From Limimaricola sp. (GTDB taxonomy: Bacteria; Pseudomonadota; Alphaproteobacteria; Rhodobacterales; Rhodobacteraceae): 64,000 nt of DNA. The translations under genes were made by a program, and so were the position numbers. The DNA is taken from contig NZ_WGLM01000006.1 of NCBI RefSeq assembly GCF_016125575.1, positions 1 to 64,000 of the forward strand. Direction: 5' to 3'. Below, one piece after another: positions 18,186 through 27,639 of the stretch. Under the pieces are notes generated by a model. That model made no database searches. It was not told the DNA's origin and saw only the letters and a program-made list of their open reading frames with translations. The first letter of the stretch is position 1, and each line of letters starts with the position of its first letter.

Positions 18186-19871
18186 ATGCCGCATGATGGA
18201 CAGGACCTGCCGATGAGCGAACGCGCCCTTTTGCCCGATCTGCTGGCGCTGACAGGCGCCGCAATTGCCCCGGTTGATGCCTTGGTGACCGCCGCACGCA
18301 GCCGCCTGCAGGCCCGCGTCACCGATGGCGGCCGGGTGCGGCCCGCGCTGATCGAGGCGCAACAGACCGCCGCGCACGGGCTGGCATGGCTTGCGACCTA
18401 TGCGCAGGCTCTGCGACAGATGCAGAAATGGGCCGAGCGGCTGCAGGCCGAGGGAAAGTTTGGCGAGATCGAAGCGCTGATCCACCAGATCGCGTTTGGT
18501 GAATACCTGAACCAGATCGCGGGTGGCATCCCGATGAGTCAGGGCGAAATCGTGCGCCTTGCCGATATTGGCCTGACACCGGCCGATGCGCTTGGACTGG
18601 ATTTGCCGCAGGTGGCGCGGCTACGCCAAGACGCCAACAGCCAGGCCGCGCGGACCCGGCTGGTGGCGCTGATGCAGGACAACACCGCCCATGCCACCGT
18701 GGGGGCAACGGGACTGGAAGACGAGCTGGAGATGATCCGCGACCAGTTCCGCCGTTTTTCCGTGGAACGGGTCGAACCGCTGGCGCATGACTGGCATCTC
18801 AATGACGAGCTGATCCCGCTGGAAATCATCGCCGAGCTGGGCGAGATGGGCGTGTTCGGCCTGACGATCCCCGAGGAATATGGCGGGCTGGGCCTGTCGA
18901 AGGCGTCGATGTGCGTCGTCTCGGAAGAGCTTTCGCGCGGCTATATCGGCGTTGGCAGTCTTGGCACCCGGTCCGAGATCGCGGCCGAACTGATCCTTGG
19001 TGGTGGCACCGAAGCGCAAAAAGCCAAATGGCTGCCCGGCCTTGCCTCGGGCGAGGTGCTGCCGACGGCCGTGTTCACCGAGCCCAACACAGGGTCCGAT
19101 CTTGGCAGCCTGCGCACCCGCGCGGTCAAGGAGGACGACACCTACCGCATCACCGGCAACAAGACATGGATCACCCATGCCGCGCGCACCCATGTGATGA
19201 CGCTGCTGGCGCGCACCGATCCGGCCAGCACCGATCACAAGGGCCTGTCGATGTTCCTGGCGGAAAAGACGCCCGGCACAGACGAGGCCCCCTTCCCCAC
19301 CCCCGGCATGACCGGCGGCGAGATCGAGGTGCTGGGTTACCGCGGCATGAAGGAATACGAGCTGGCCTTTGACGGCTTCGCCGTGAAGGGCGAGAACCTG
19401 CTGGGCGGGGTCGAGGGGCAAGGCTTTCGCCAGCTGATGCAGACGTTCGAAAGCGCGCGCATCCAGACCGCCGCACGCGCGGTTGGCGTGGCGCAATCGG
19501 CCCTCGACGTGGCGATGGGCTATGCACAGGACCGCAAGCAATTCGGCAAGCCGCTGATCGCCTTCCCCCGTGTCTCGGGCAAGCTGGCGATGATGGCGGT
19601 GGAAATCATGGTCGCGCGGCAACTGACCTATTTCAGCGCCCGCGAAAAGGATGCAGGCCGCCGTTGCGACCTCGAGGCGGGGATGGCGAAGCTGCTGGGC
19701 GCCCGGGTGGCCTGGGCCGCCGCCGATAACGGGTTGCAGATCCACGGCGGCAACGGTTTCGCGCTGGAATACAAGATCAGCCGGATCCTTTGCGACGCGC
19801 GTATCCTCAACATTTTCGAGGGCGCGGCCGAGATTCAGGCGCAGGTGATCGCGCGGCGACTGCTGGACTGA
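18186..19871 (+). CDS. mcd: (2S)-methylsuccinyl-CoA dehydrogenase
   Basis: Mcd oxidises (2S)-methylsuccinyl-CoA to mesaconyl-CoA in the ethylmalonyl-CoA pathway for acetyl-CoA assimilation and feeds electrons to ETF. At 561 residues it is longer than ordinary acyl-CoA dehydrogenases (about 380). The first about 170 residues are an extra helical domain typical of Mcd. The dehydrogenase core contains TAVFTEPNTGSDLGSLRT, GNKTWITHAA, DRKQFGKPL and ILNIFEGAAEIQAQVI. The ATG at 18186 follows AAGGAG. Another long-form acyl-CoA dehydrogenase is possible but less likely. Confidence 0.86.
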   Translation: MPHDGQDLPMSERALLPDLLALTGAAIAPVDALVTAARSRLQARVTDGGRVRPALIEAQQTAAHGLAWLATYAQALRQMQKWAERLQAEGKFGEIEALIHQIAFGEYLNQIAGGIPMSQGEIVRLADIGLTPADALGLDLPQVARLRQDANSQAARTRLVALMQDNTAHATVGATGLEDELEMIRDQFRRFSVERVEPLAHDWHLNDELIPLEIIAELGEMGVFGLTIPEEYGGLGLSKASMCVVSEELSRGYIGVGSLGTRSEIAAELILGGGTEAQKAKWLPGLASGEVLPTAVFTEPNTGSDLGSLRTRAVKEDDTYRITGNKTWITHAARTHVMTLLARTDPASTDHKGLSMFLAEKTPGTDEAPFPTPGMTGGEIEVLGYRGMKEYELAFDGFAVKGENLLGGVEGQGFRQLMQTFESARIQTAARAVGVAQSALDVAMGYAQDRKQFGKPLIAFPRVSGKLAMMAVEIMVARQLTYFSAREKDAGRRCDLEAGMAKLLGARVAWAAADNGLQIHGGNGFALEYKISRILCDARILNIFEGAAEIQAQVIARRLLD

Positions 19872-19875
19872 CGGC

Positions 19876-21060
19876 TCAGGCCAGCGCCTGGGAGACGGCA
19901 ACCTCCAGCTCGCGCCAAAGCGGGAAAGTGCCCGAGGGCACCATTTGCGTCATCAGCAGGACGGTGATCTCCTCGACCGGGTCAACCCAGAAATCGGTCG
20001 AGGCGTAGCCACTCCAGCCATAACGGCCGGGGCTGGCCGGCGACTGGGCGGCGGCCGGGTCGACCAGCACACCCACGCCCAGGCCATAACCGGTGCCGGG
20101 CCGGTCGCCCACATGGGCGGGACCCCGGCTGGCAAAATCGCCACCGATCTGGTTCATCACCATCATCTCGTGGGTCTTGCGCCCGATCAGGCGCTGGCCC
20201 TCATGCACGCCGCCAGCGGCCATCATGCTGGCGAAGCGCTGGTAATCGCCCATGGTCGAGACTAGACCCGCGCCACCTTTTTCCAGCGTGACGGGCGCGC
20301 GATAGGCCGGGTCATCGGCCGGCGCGACCTGATGCAGTCCCTCGGCCCCGTGGCCATAACATGCTGCCATCCGTGGCGCCTGCGCAGGCGTGAAGGAAAA
20401 CGCCGTCTCCGTCATGCCCAGCGGCGCGAAGATGCGGTCCTGCATCACGGCGCCCAGCGTCTGGCCGGTGATCACCTCGATCACGCGGCCCAGCACGTCA
20501 TGGGAATAACCGTAGTACCAGTGCTGGCCCGGCTGGTACCAGAGCGGCAGGCGCGCCATCTCGGCCACGGCATCGGCCATCGTCCATCCCGGCGCGGTGC
20601 GGAACGGCGCGGCACTGGCCCACAACCGGTCGATCGGCCGCCCCTCGGCATTGGGGTAGCCAAGGCCGGACTGGTGGGTGAAAAGATCATGCATGGTCAC
20701 GGGCCGGGCCAGCGGGACGGCCTGTTCGGGCGGTGCATCGCCCCCGGCCCAGACGCCGGCCTGGCCGAAGCCCGGCAGGAAATCGGCCACTGGTTGCTCC
20801 AGCCGGAAGGCGCCCTCTTCGTAAAGCATCAGCGCGGCAAGGCAGGTGACGGGCTTGGTCATCGAGTAAAGCCGCCAGAGCGTGTCGTCGGTCACCGGCA
20901 GGTTTGCCCCGATGTCGCGCTGGCCACGACGTTCTGAAAAACAGATATCTCCGCGATGGGCGATCTGCACGGCCAGCCCGGCAAGGCGGCCGGTGTCCAC
21001 CTGCCGGTCCATCCATGCAGCGATGCGACCAAGGCGTGTTTCGTCGATTTCAGACCGCAT
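19876..21060 (-). CDS. Serine hydrolase of the beta-lactamase/esterase (class C) fold
   Basis: A 394-residue cytosolic-looking hydrolase. LYSMTKPVT (about 65-73) is the SxxK motif with catalytic Ser and Lys. WYYGYSHDVLGRVIE carries the YxN-equivalent as YSH, which suits EstB-like esterases rather than beta-lactamases. The HxG-type region is GTGYGLGVGV near residue 320. There is no signal peptide. It is convergent with mcd with only 4 bp between stops. The substrate is unknown; resistance is not implied. Confidence 0.85.
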   Translation of the reverse strand: MRSEIDETRLGRIAAWMDRQVDTGRLAGLAVQIAHRGDICFSERRGQRDIGANLPVTDDTLWRLYSMTKPVTCLAALMLYEEGAFRLEQPVADFLPGFGQAGVWAGGDAPPEQAVPLARPVTMHDLFTHQSGLGYPNAEGRPIDRLWASAAPFRTAPGWTMADAVAEMARLPLWYQPGQHWYYGYSHDVLGRVIEVITGQTLGAVMQDRIFAPLGMTETAFSFTPAQAPRMAACYGHGAEGLHQVAPADDPAYRAPVTLEKGGAGLVSTMGDYQRFASMMAAGGVHEGQRLIGRKTHEMMVMNQIGGDFASRGPAHVGDRPGTGYGLGVGVLVDPAAAQSPASPGRYGWSGYASTDFWVDPVEEITVLLMTQMVPSGTFPLWRELEVAVSQALA

Positions 21061-21280
21061 GTACGTCTCCGGGGTTGTCCGACGCGGATTGTGGCGCGCC
21101 GTGGCGGGACGCTAGCAGCGGGCGCCCATCGGCGGCAAGCTGCAAGCCAGCCATCGGTGACGCCGTTCAAGCAGTCCTGTGCTGCGGCGCAGAAACCTGA
21201 TAGACAAGAGCGATCATCCGCGTGGCAGGCACTTTGCCAGCCGCACCCCGCTTCCCGCCCTCATTATGAAAGACATCTTC

Positions 21281-22090
21281 ATGCGATTCCGGATCGGCTG
21301 CCGCCTTGGCTACGAATTTCCGCAACCGACGCCGATGATCGCGATGCTGAACGTGCATTACTCGCGCTTCGCCGACCTTGAACAGCCCGACCACCTGACC
21401 ACCGATCCGGCGGTGACGATCCAGAGCTACCGCGACGGTTTCGGCAACTGGTGTTCGCGGCTGGTCGCGCCCGCGGGGCCAATGGTGCTGACGACCTCGG
21501 GCGTGATCCGCGACGATGGCGCGCCCGATCCGGTCCGCCCCGAGGCCCGCCAGCATGCTGTCGAGGACTTGCCGGCGGAAACCTTGTCATGCCTGCTGGG
21601 CAGCCGATATTGCGATACCGACGTGCTGTCGGACCGGGCCTGGCAGCTCTTCGAGGGGACGGCGCCGGGCTGGCCCCGCGTGCAGGCGATCTGCGACTAC
21701 GTCCACAATCACATCGCCTTCGGCTATGAATTCGCCCGCAGCACCCGCACCGCGTCCGAGGCGCTGGCCGAGGCGCGCGGCGTCTGCCGCGATTATACGC
21801 ACCTTGCCATCGCCTTCTGCCGCTGCATGAACATTCCCGCGCGCTACTGCACCGGCTACATCAGCGACGTGGGCACGCCCCAGCCCTGGGCGCCGGGCGA
21901 TTTCGCGGCCTGGATGGAGGTTTACCTCGACAATGCGTGGTGGGTGTTCGATCCGCGCAACAACGAACCCCGCATCGGCCGCGTCCTGATTGCGCGGGGG
22001 CGCGATGCCGCCGACGTGCCGTTGACCCACACCTTCGGGCCGAACGTGATGACCGGGTTCCAGGTCTGGATGGACCAGATCGAGGACTAA
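21281..22090 (+). CDS. Transglutaminase-like cysteine protease family protein
   Basis: A 269-residue protein starting MRFRIGCRLGYEFPQPTPM, with the Bact_transglu_N beta domain followed by the transglutaminase core. ARGVCRDYTHLAIAFCRCMN holds the catalytic Cys, YISDVG.....AWMEVYLDNAWWVFDPRNN the His (at a modified position) and Asp. These enzymes are thought to act as isopeptidases or proteases; the substrate is unknown. ATG at 21281 is favoured by the conserved N-terminus; ATG at 21266 (MKDIF) is an alternative. It is convergent with the MFS gene, 1 bp between stops. Confidence 0.85.
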   Translation: MRFRIGCRLGYEFPQPTPMIAMLNVHYSRFADLEQPDHLTTDPAVTIQSYRDGFGNWCSRLVAPAGPMVLTTSGVIRDDGAPDPVRPEARQHAVEDLPAETLSCLLGSRYCDTDVLSDRAWQLFEGTAPGWPRVQAICDYVHNHIAFGYEFARSTRTASEALAEARGVCRDYTHLAIAFCRCMNIPARYCTGYISDVGTPQPWAPGDFAAWMEVYLDNAWWVFDPRNNEPRIGRVLIARGRDAADVPLTHTFGPNVMTGFQVWMDQIED

Positions 22091-22091
22091 G

Positions 22092-23330
22092 CTACTCTGC
22101 CGGGGCGGCCTGCACGGCGGCAGGCGCGAAGGGCCTGGGCGCGCCCAGCCGGGGGTGCAGCCGCCCGGCAATGCCGAAGGCCAAGAACATACCGCCCGCC
22201 ACGGCCGCGAAGATGCCCGACACCGGCGAGACCAGCAGCACCAGCGCCGCCGCGCCGGGCGTGAGAATGCCCGAGACATCGCGGAAGCTGGAATAGACCG
22301 CGGCCATCTCCGTCCGCTCCGACGGCTTGACCGCCATCAGGAAGGGCAACCCGCCGCAGACATCAAGCATCACGAGGAAGATCGAGGCGGCCATCAGGCT
22401 GCCATAGGCCGCCCAGGGCATGGCCGACACCGCCCAGCCGATCGCGAACAAGCCGCCACAGGCCGCGAAGGCCGCACGCACCGACAGGCGCACGCCCACC
22501 CGCCGCACGACGCGCAGCATCAGCGGCGTGATGAACAACAGCCCGTTCGACAGCGACAGCGCGACCGCGCCCACCTGGTCGCCCAGCCCGCTTTCGATGC
22601 AGTAGATCGGCAGGTAGACGACATAGACCCACCAGCCGCAGGAGCGGATGACGGCGAAAAGCCAGCCCGCGATCAGCCGCGGCTGCGCGAAGAAGCGCGC
22701 GAGGTAAGCCAGCGGGTTGGGCGCGGGGCCGCGGGCGCGGGCAATCTGCTTGCCATTGCCCAGCCGCAGCCGCCAGAACACCACGATCAGTACCACGGCG
22801 AAACCGGCCGCCACGATGAAGGGCGCAGGCATCCACCAGTTCAGCAGCCACACGCCCAGCACTGGCCCCAGCGCCCATGACGCGCCGCTATAGACCATCC
22901 GCGTCATCTCGTTGCGCCCGAGGTCCAGCCGCGAGATGTAATCCAGCACGTAGGCATTGAGGCAGACGGTGAAGGTCACCGTGCCCACCGCATTGGTCAG
23001 CAGCGCCAGCGCCTTCATGTGCGGCGTGCCGAAGATCGCCAGCATCATGCCGCAGAAATAGAGGACCCCCGCCAGCGTCAGCATCCAGCGGCGCGGGATG
23101 AACCGGGTGGCCCAGGGCACCATCAGCCCGCAGCAGAGCGAGGCGATGCCCACCGCGAAGTAGATGTGGCTGACCGTCTCGGCATCGCCGAAGCTGCGGT
23201 AGATCACCAGCGGCATCACCGACAGCAGGATGCCGCGAATCCCCGCCTCGAGCGCGGCGAGCAGCGCGAAATCCTCGACGCGCGGCGTGGGCGCGTGGCT
23301 GAGATAAATTGGGGTGCGGGGGGTAAACAT
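22092..23330 (-). CDS. MFS transporter
   Basis: A 412-residue protein with about 12 hydrophobic helices, consistent with the major facilitator fold. The loop 2-3 region FIPRRWMLTLAG is a weak A-motif analogue; central basic loop at about 195-215 (RLGNGKQIARARG) separates the two halves. A Pro/Ala-rich tail ends the protein. It is monocistronic; I cannot infer the substrate. The ATG at 23328-23330 gives a 30-residue cytoplasmic leader before helix 1. Confidence 0.85.
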   Translation of the reverse strand: MFTPRTPIYLSHAPTPRVEDFALLAALEAGIRGILLSVMPLVIYRSFGDAETVSHIYFAVGIASLCCGLMVPWATRFIPRRWMLTLAGVLYFCGMMLAIFGTPHMKALALLTNAVGTVTFTVCLNAYVLDYISRLDLGRNEMTRMVYSGASWALGPVLGVWLLNWWMPAPFIVAAGFAVVLIVVFWRLRLGNGKQIARARGPAPNPLAYLARFFAQPRLIAGWLFAVIRSCGWWVYVVYLPIYCIESGLGDQVGAVALSLSNGLLFITPLMLRVVRRVGVRLSVRAAFAACGGLFAIGWAVSAMPWAAYGSLMAASIFLVMLDVCGGLPFLMAVKPSERTEMAAVYSSFRDVSGILTPGAAALVLLVSPVSGIFAAVAGGMFLAFGIAGRLHPRLGAPRPFAPAAVQAAPAE

Positions 23331-23509
23331 CTGGGGCCGTCGGGATTTGAGGCCCGATATGACGCGCGCCCATAGGCAGCGTCTGCACCATCCGCGACAT
23401 TGGGCGGTCGTCGCCCGACCGCCGCCGCGCGCGGGCTTGCGCCGCCATGCGTGGCATGATCCGCTGAAGCCCCGGGGGCGTATCCCCTTCAGACCCTTGC
23501 GGAGGCCCC

Positions 23510-24535
23510 ATGACCCAGACCGTCCTTCTGACCGGCGCCAGCGGCTTTATCGCCAAGCATGTCGCGCTGAAACTGCTGAACGCGGGCTATGCCGTGCGCG
23601 GCACCGTGCGCGATCTGTCTCGCGGGAACGAGGTGACCGAGGCCGTGCGCCCACACCTGACAGACGCGAGCGGGTTGGAGGAACGGCTGCGCTTCGTCGC
23701 GCTTGACCTGACGGGCGACGCGGGCTGGGACGAGGCGATGGAAGGGGTGGACGCGGTGCTGCACACCGCCTCGCCGTTTCCGCTGGTCCAGCCGAAGGAC
23801 GAGAACGCGCTGATCCGCCCGGCGGTGGACGGCGCGCTGCGGGCGCTGAAGGCGGCCCATCGCGCAGGCATCGGCCGGGTGGTGCTGACCTCGTCCGTCG
23901 TGGCGGTGCAGAACGGGCCGATGCGGCCAGGGATGCAGGCGCATGACGAGGAGGACTGGACCGACCTGAACGATCCGCGCGCCACCGCCTATGCCAAGTC
24001 CAAGACGATGGCCGAACGTGCGGCATGGGACTATGTCGGCGGCGACGGCAAGGGCATTGCGCTGACCACGATCAACCCGGTTCTGGTGCTGGGCCCGCCG
24101 CTGGACCGGCATTACGGCACCTCGGTGGGGATCATCGAACGTATCCTGCGCGGCAAGGACCCGATGCTGCCCAGGATCGGCTTTTCCGTGGTCGACGTGC
24201 GCGACGTAGCCGAAATGCACCTGCGCGCGCTGCAGCGGCCCGAGACGGCGGGCCAACGCTTCATCGCCTCAGCGGGCGAGATGTGGTTTTCCGACCTCGC
24301 CCGCGCGATCAAGGCGCAGTGGCCGGCCCGCCGGGTCGTCACGCGCGAGGCGCCCAACCTGCTGATCCGGGCGCTGGCGCTGGTCGACCCGTCGATCCGC
24401 ACGATCCTGCCCAACCTTGGCGAGATGTCGGCCGTGTCGAACGCCCGCGCGCGGAGCGGGATGGGGATGGAATTCATCGACCCGGCCGAGGCCGTGCGCG
24501 CCAGCGCGGCCTTCCTGATCGAGAACGGGCAGTAA
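23510..24535 (+). CDS. Extended SDR reductase (dihydroflavonol 4-reductase-like)
   Basis: A 341-residue NAD(P)-dependent reductase. TVLLTGASGFIAKHVALKLL carries the GxxGxxA nucleotide loop; LTSSVVAV holds the catalytic Ser and YAKSKTMAE the YxxxK pair (about 160-168). The C-terminal part resembles DFR/cinnamoyl-CoA reductase-type enzymes, which act on aldehydes, ketones or aromatic intermediates; the true substrate is unknown. The ATG follows GCGGAGG. It is convergent with recO. Confidence 0.88.
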   Translation: MTQTVLLTGASGFIAKHVALKLLNAGYAVRGTVRDLSRGNEVTEAVRPHLTDASGLEERLRFVALDLTGDAGWDEAMEGVDAVLHTASPFPLVQPKDENALIRPAVDGALRALKAAHRAGIGRVVLTSSVVAVQNGPMRPGMQAHDEEDWTDLNDPRATAYAKSKTMAERAAWDYVGGDGKGIALTTINPVLVLGPPLDRHYGTSVGIIERILRGKDPMLPRIGFSVVDVRDVAEMHLRALQRPETAGQRFIASAGEMWFSDLARAIKAQWPARRVVTREAPNLLIRALALVDPSIRTILPNLGEMSAVSNARARSGMGMEFIDPAEAVRASAAFLIENGQ

Positions 24536-24552
24536 CCCGGCCCGAACCTGCC

Positions 24553-25281
24553 CTAGGCCTGCCGCGCAATCGCCTCGACCAGCCGCGCGCGGGCGGCGGG
24601 CAGCGGGCGGTCGCCCAGGCCCTTGACCAGCCGGTGTTCGATGAACCAGCCGGTCGTGCCCAGCGCGCGGGCAATCTCGGCCCCCGTCGCCTCGCCCTGC
24701 CCGGCCAGCACCGGCGGCAGCGGCAGCAGGCGGTCGGCCCACGCGCCCGCCGATTGCCGGCTGACCGCCCGGCCAGAGCGCGGCGAGACGTAGCACAGGT
24801 CCTCGTTGGTGCCGCTGACCGCGCAGGCCGACAGGTCGAGGCCGAAGCCCAACTCGTCCAGTAGTGCGACCTCCCATTGCAGGTAGGCCAGCGGCCAGAC
24901 CTCGGCCTGTCCCAGCAGGTCCAGCAGCGCCATGGTGCGGGCGTAAAGGGTGGGATGCGGTTCGCGCTCGGGCAGGACGTGGGCGAGCAGCGCACAGACC
25001 GCCGCCAGCCCCGCCAGCGCCAGCCGGTCGCCCATCACGAGGGCGGCACGGCTGCGCAGGGGCTCTATCGTGTAGGCGCCAAGATGGTCGTCCAGCCGCG
25101 CGGCCCAGCGCAGGTCCAGCTGCGCGCCGGGCTGCAATAACGGCCCCAGCCGCCGCCCCGCCCCGCCCCGCACCACGCCCGCATGACGGCCGTGCGACGG
25201 GGTAAAGACCTCGACAATCGCCGCGGTCTCGCCATGCGTCCGGACAGCCAGCACCGCCCCTTCATCGCGCCATTCGATCAT
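24553..25281 (-). CDS. recO: DNA repair protein RecO
   Basis: RecO loads RecA onto SSB-coated gaps in the RecFOR pathway. The 242 residues begin [21 protein letters not shown], the N-terminal OB-fold, and include [21 protein letters not shown]. The helical domain contains [42 protein letters not shown]-type sequence, in which the zinc-binding Cys set of many RecO proteins is only partly kept. In this lineage recO normally follows era; here an island of about 1 kb and DUF1491 lie between them. Confidence 0.94.
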   Translation of the reverse strand: MIEWRDEGAVLAVRTHGETAAIVEVFTPSHGRHAGVVRGGAGRRLGPLLQPGAQLDLRWAARLDDHLGAYTIEPLRSRAALVMGDRLALAGLAAVCALLAHVLPEREPHPTLYARTMALLDLLGQAEVWPLAYLQWEVALLDELGFGLDLSACAVSGTNEDLCYVSPRSGRAVSRQSAGAWADRLLPLPPVLAGQGEATGAEIARALGTTGWFIEHRLVKGLGDRPLPAARARLVEAIARQA

Positions 25282-26387
25282 GCGGGCAGTATTGGGCGGA
25301 ACGGGCGGGGCGCAAGAGGGGATGGGGGGGGGTGCGGCGGCGTTTCGTTGAGGGTGGATGATGGCGGGGCGGTGATTGACCGGAGCTAGGCAGGAAACAT
25401 TTGTTTGGGCGGAGAGCCGACTTTGACGCCATACGTGACCTAGAACCGTTTTCTACCGACTAACGGTCGTCGGGTACAGAGTTCTGCTTATACAACCGCT
25501 AAATGTGGACAATCCAAAAGTCCATGCTTGTCCTGCGCTCGTTTCAGTCCCACATTACGAACATGACGACGTCGGAAAAGCAATTCATTGAACAGGCGGC
25601 ACCAGAATATTGGTACAGTTATGCACATGAACTCGCGGATACCGCTGACACAATCTATGATATGTCAAAAGATCAATGGATTGGCTACGCAATCAATCAC
25701 GCTGATGGCTCGAAACAATCCTACAGCCGCCCGTTAGTGTCTCGCCCTGTCCTGCTGATGTACGGCCTGTCCTTTGAAAATTTGATAAAGGCGTTGCTGA
25801 TTTCAGAAGATCCAACGCTACTAAATGGTGGAAAACTGAGCAAGCATCTGCTTGGTCACGACTTGGTCAAATTGGCAAACCGGTTGAAAACACTCCGACT
25901 GAACACCGAAGAGCAAGGCTTGCTCGCACTGCTTTCTGATGTTGTACCGTACCAAGGGCGCTATCCAGTCCCAAGAACCGCGCAAGACCTAAAACCGGAG
26001 AAGTACGTAAGCCAGGAGATCCATAAAGCGTGCAAGGCGCTTTTTGGTCGCTTGGAGATGCAACTATACCGGCTAAATTACGAAGGAATTGATGCACCGG
26101 AAGGGGTGCGCTTCCCGAACTTGCGACTAACGCACCTTGATTCAGAAGCGGATTTTATAAACGAAGAACATAAAAGCGATTTAATGGGCTTACTGCGCGA
26201 GTTTCAGAAGGGTGACGTCAAAGAGTCCCGTTGAAGGTCGGATCTTTCTCGACTGAATGCTTGATTCTGTAACACTTCAGCGATCGGCCCGGTCTTTCGC
26301 TGCGGATGGCACAAACGGCACCTTCAGACCGCTAGCAGCCACTCAACCAACCGATCAACCCCGACATCCTCCTCCCGGTCTCGCCCC
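25282..26387. other. AT-richer island between DUF1491 and recO
   Basis: From about 25370 to 26330 base composition drops clearly below the flanks, with A/T-rich codons (AAA, AAT, TTG, ATT) that are rare elsewhere in the window. It holds one orphan gene and about 370 bp of surrounding non-coding DNA. I see no integrase, transposase, tRNA or flanking direct repeat. It interrupts the usual era-recO neighbourhood, so acquisition by transfer is the best reading. Confidence 0.65.
25503..26234 (+). CDS. Orphan protein in AT-rich island, possibly HEPN-like
   Basis: A 243-residue protein of unknown function. The central LLMYGLSFENLIKALLISEDP, GHDLVKLANRL and VPYQGRYPVPR segments fit an all-helical HEPN-like fold seen in uncharacterised accessory proteins; a canonical RxxxxH RNase motif is not evident. 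There is no signal peptide or membrane helix. ATG at 25503 or, more likely, ATG at 25563 (MTTSEKQFIEQ) is the start; neither has a good Shine-Dalgarno. Codon use differs sharply from neighbours. No partner gene lies beside it, so a two-gene toxin-antitoxin arrangement is not supported. Confidence 0.65.
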   Translation: MWTIQKSMLVLRSFQSHITNMTTSEKQFIEQAAPEYWYSYAHELADTADTIYDMSKDQWIGYAINHADGSKQSYSRPLVSRPVLLMYGLSFENLIKALLISEDPTLLNGGKLSKHLLGHDLVKLANRLKTLRLNTEEQGLLALLSDVVPYQGRYPVPRTAQDLKPEKYVSQEIHKACKALFGRLEMQLYRLNYEGIDAPEGVRFPNLRLTHLDSEADFINEEHKSDLMGLLREFQKGDVKESR

Positions 26388-26714
26388 CTACCCCAACCCC
26401 TCCTCATCCAGCAGGTGCCGGCCGGTCTTGTCTTCCACCTCGATCACCCAGAGGTCGGGGTCGAAGCTGCGTTGTTTGGTGATGGAGGCGTCGACGGTGG
26501 CTTCGGCGCCCTGGGTCAGGACGGTCCAGCGGCGTTCGCCGGTCATCAGGTCGAAGCTGCGCTGGTAACAGGCGGCCTGCCCGTCCAGCGTGTTGAGCTT
26601 CACCAGCACCGCCCCGGCGGTGGCGTCGCCGCGCGCCACCACGAAGGCGGGGATGCCCTGCTGGCGCAGCCGGGCGAGGTAGGCAGAGACCCAGATGTCG
26701 GCGGTCAGGCGCAT
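26388..26714 (-). CDS. DUF1491 family protein
   Basis: A 108-residue soluble protein assigned to DUF1491, widespread in alphaproteobacteria. It starts MRLTADIWVSAYLARLRQQG and contains GAVLVKLNTLDGQA, a conserved ERRWT region and the ending DLWVIEVEDKTGRHLL. No activity is known. Its ATG lies 7 bp after the era stop, so it belongs to the lepB-rnc-era unit. Confidence 0.87.
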   Translation of the reverse strand: MRLTADIWVSAYLARLRQQGIPAFVVARGDATAGAVLVKLNTLDGQAACYQRSFDLMTGERRWTVLTQGAEATVDASITKQRSFDPDLWVIEVEDKTGRHLLDEEGLG

Positions 26715-26721
26715 CGCCCCG

Positions 26722-27639
26722 TCACGCGTTGCCATCCTTGAAGTCGAGGCCCATTTCCGAATAGCGCTCGGCCTCTTCCAGCCAGTTGGGCCGCACCTTG
26801 ACCTGCAGGAACAGGTGCACCCGGCGGCCGAGGAATTCCTCCAGCTCTTCGCGCGCGGCCTTGCCCACGGCCTTGGTCGTCTCGCCGCCCTTGCCCAGCA
26901 CGATGCCCTTGTGCCCGTCGCGGGCGACGTAAACGATCTGGTCGATCCGGGCCGAGCCATCGGGGCGTTCCTCCCAGGCCTCGGTCTCGACCGTCAGCTC
27001 GTAGGGCAGTTCCTGGTGCAGGCGCAGCGTCAACTTCTCGCGGGTGATCTCGGCCGCGATCATTCGCAGTGGCAGGTCGGCGATCTGGTCCTCGGGGTAA
27101 AGCCACGGTCCCTCGGGCATCCGGCTGGCCAGCCAGTCGCGCAGGGTATCGCAGCCATAGCCCTTTTCGGCGGAGATCATGAAGGTCTCGGCAAAGGGGA
27201 AGGCCGCGTTCATCTCCTGCGTCAGCGCCAGCAGGCTTTCGGCCTTGACCCGGTCGATCTTGTTGATGGCCAGCGCCACGGTGCGGCCCTGTGCCACCTC
27301 GCCCAGCCGGTCGAGGATGGCGCGCACGCCCTCGGTGATGCCGCGATGCGCCTCGATCATCAGGACCACCACGTCGGCATCGGCCACGCCGCCCCAGGCC
27401 GCGGCGACCATCGCGCGGTCCAGCCTGCGGCGCGGGCGAAAGAGGCCGGGCGTGTCGACGAAGACAATCTGCGATTGCCCCGCCATCGCCACGCCGCGGA
27501 TGCGCGCGCGCGTTGTCTGCACCTTGTGGGTGACGATGCTGACCTTGGCGCCCACCATCCGGTTGAGCAGCGTCGACTTGCCCGCGTTGGGTTCGCCGAT
27601 CAGGGCGACAAAGCCCGCGCGTGTCGGCTGGTCGGTCAT
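26722..27639 (-). CDS. era: GTPase Era
   Basis: Era binds the 3' end of 16S rRNA and helps 30S maturation. 305 residues: G1 [10 protein letters not shown]3 DTPG, G4 NKID in the GTPase domain, then a C-terminal KH domain with [23 protein letters not shown] as its RNA-binding loop. The ATG at 27637-27639 overlaps the rnc stop (ATGA), so the two are coupled. The frame is open upstream, but that overlaps rnc. Confidence 0.97.
   Translation of the reverse strand: MTDQPTRAGFVALIGEPNAGKSTLLNRMVGAKVSIVTHKVQTTRARIRGVAMAGQSQIVFVDTPGLFRPRRRLDRAMVAAAWGGVADADVVVLMIEAHRGITEGVRAILDRLGEVAQGRTVALAINKIDRVKAESLLALTQEMNAAFPFAETFMISAEKGYGCDTLRDWLASRMPEGPWLYPEDQIADLPLRMIAAEITREKLTLRLHQELPYELTVETEAWEERPDGSARIDQIVYVARDGHKGIVLGKGGETTKAVGKAAREELEEFLGRRVHLFLQVKVRPNWLEEAERYSEMGLDFKDGNA

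Noticed and set aside
19876-21060. A beta-lactamase resistance gene
   Set aside because: The SxxK motif is there, but the YxN motif is YSH, there is no signal peptide and the pattern fits EstB-like esterases.
25503-26234. A toxin-antitoxin or multi-gene defence system in the AT-rich island
   Set aside because: Only one gene is present; no second short gene, nuclease motif, helicase or integrase lies in the island.
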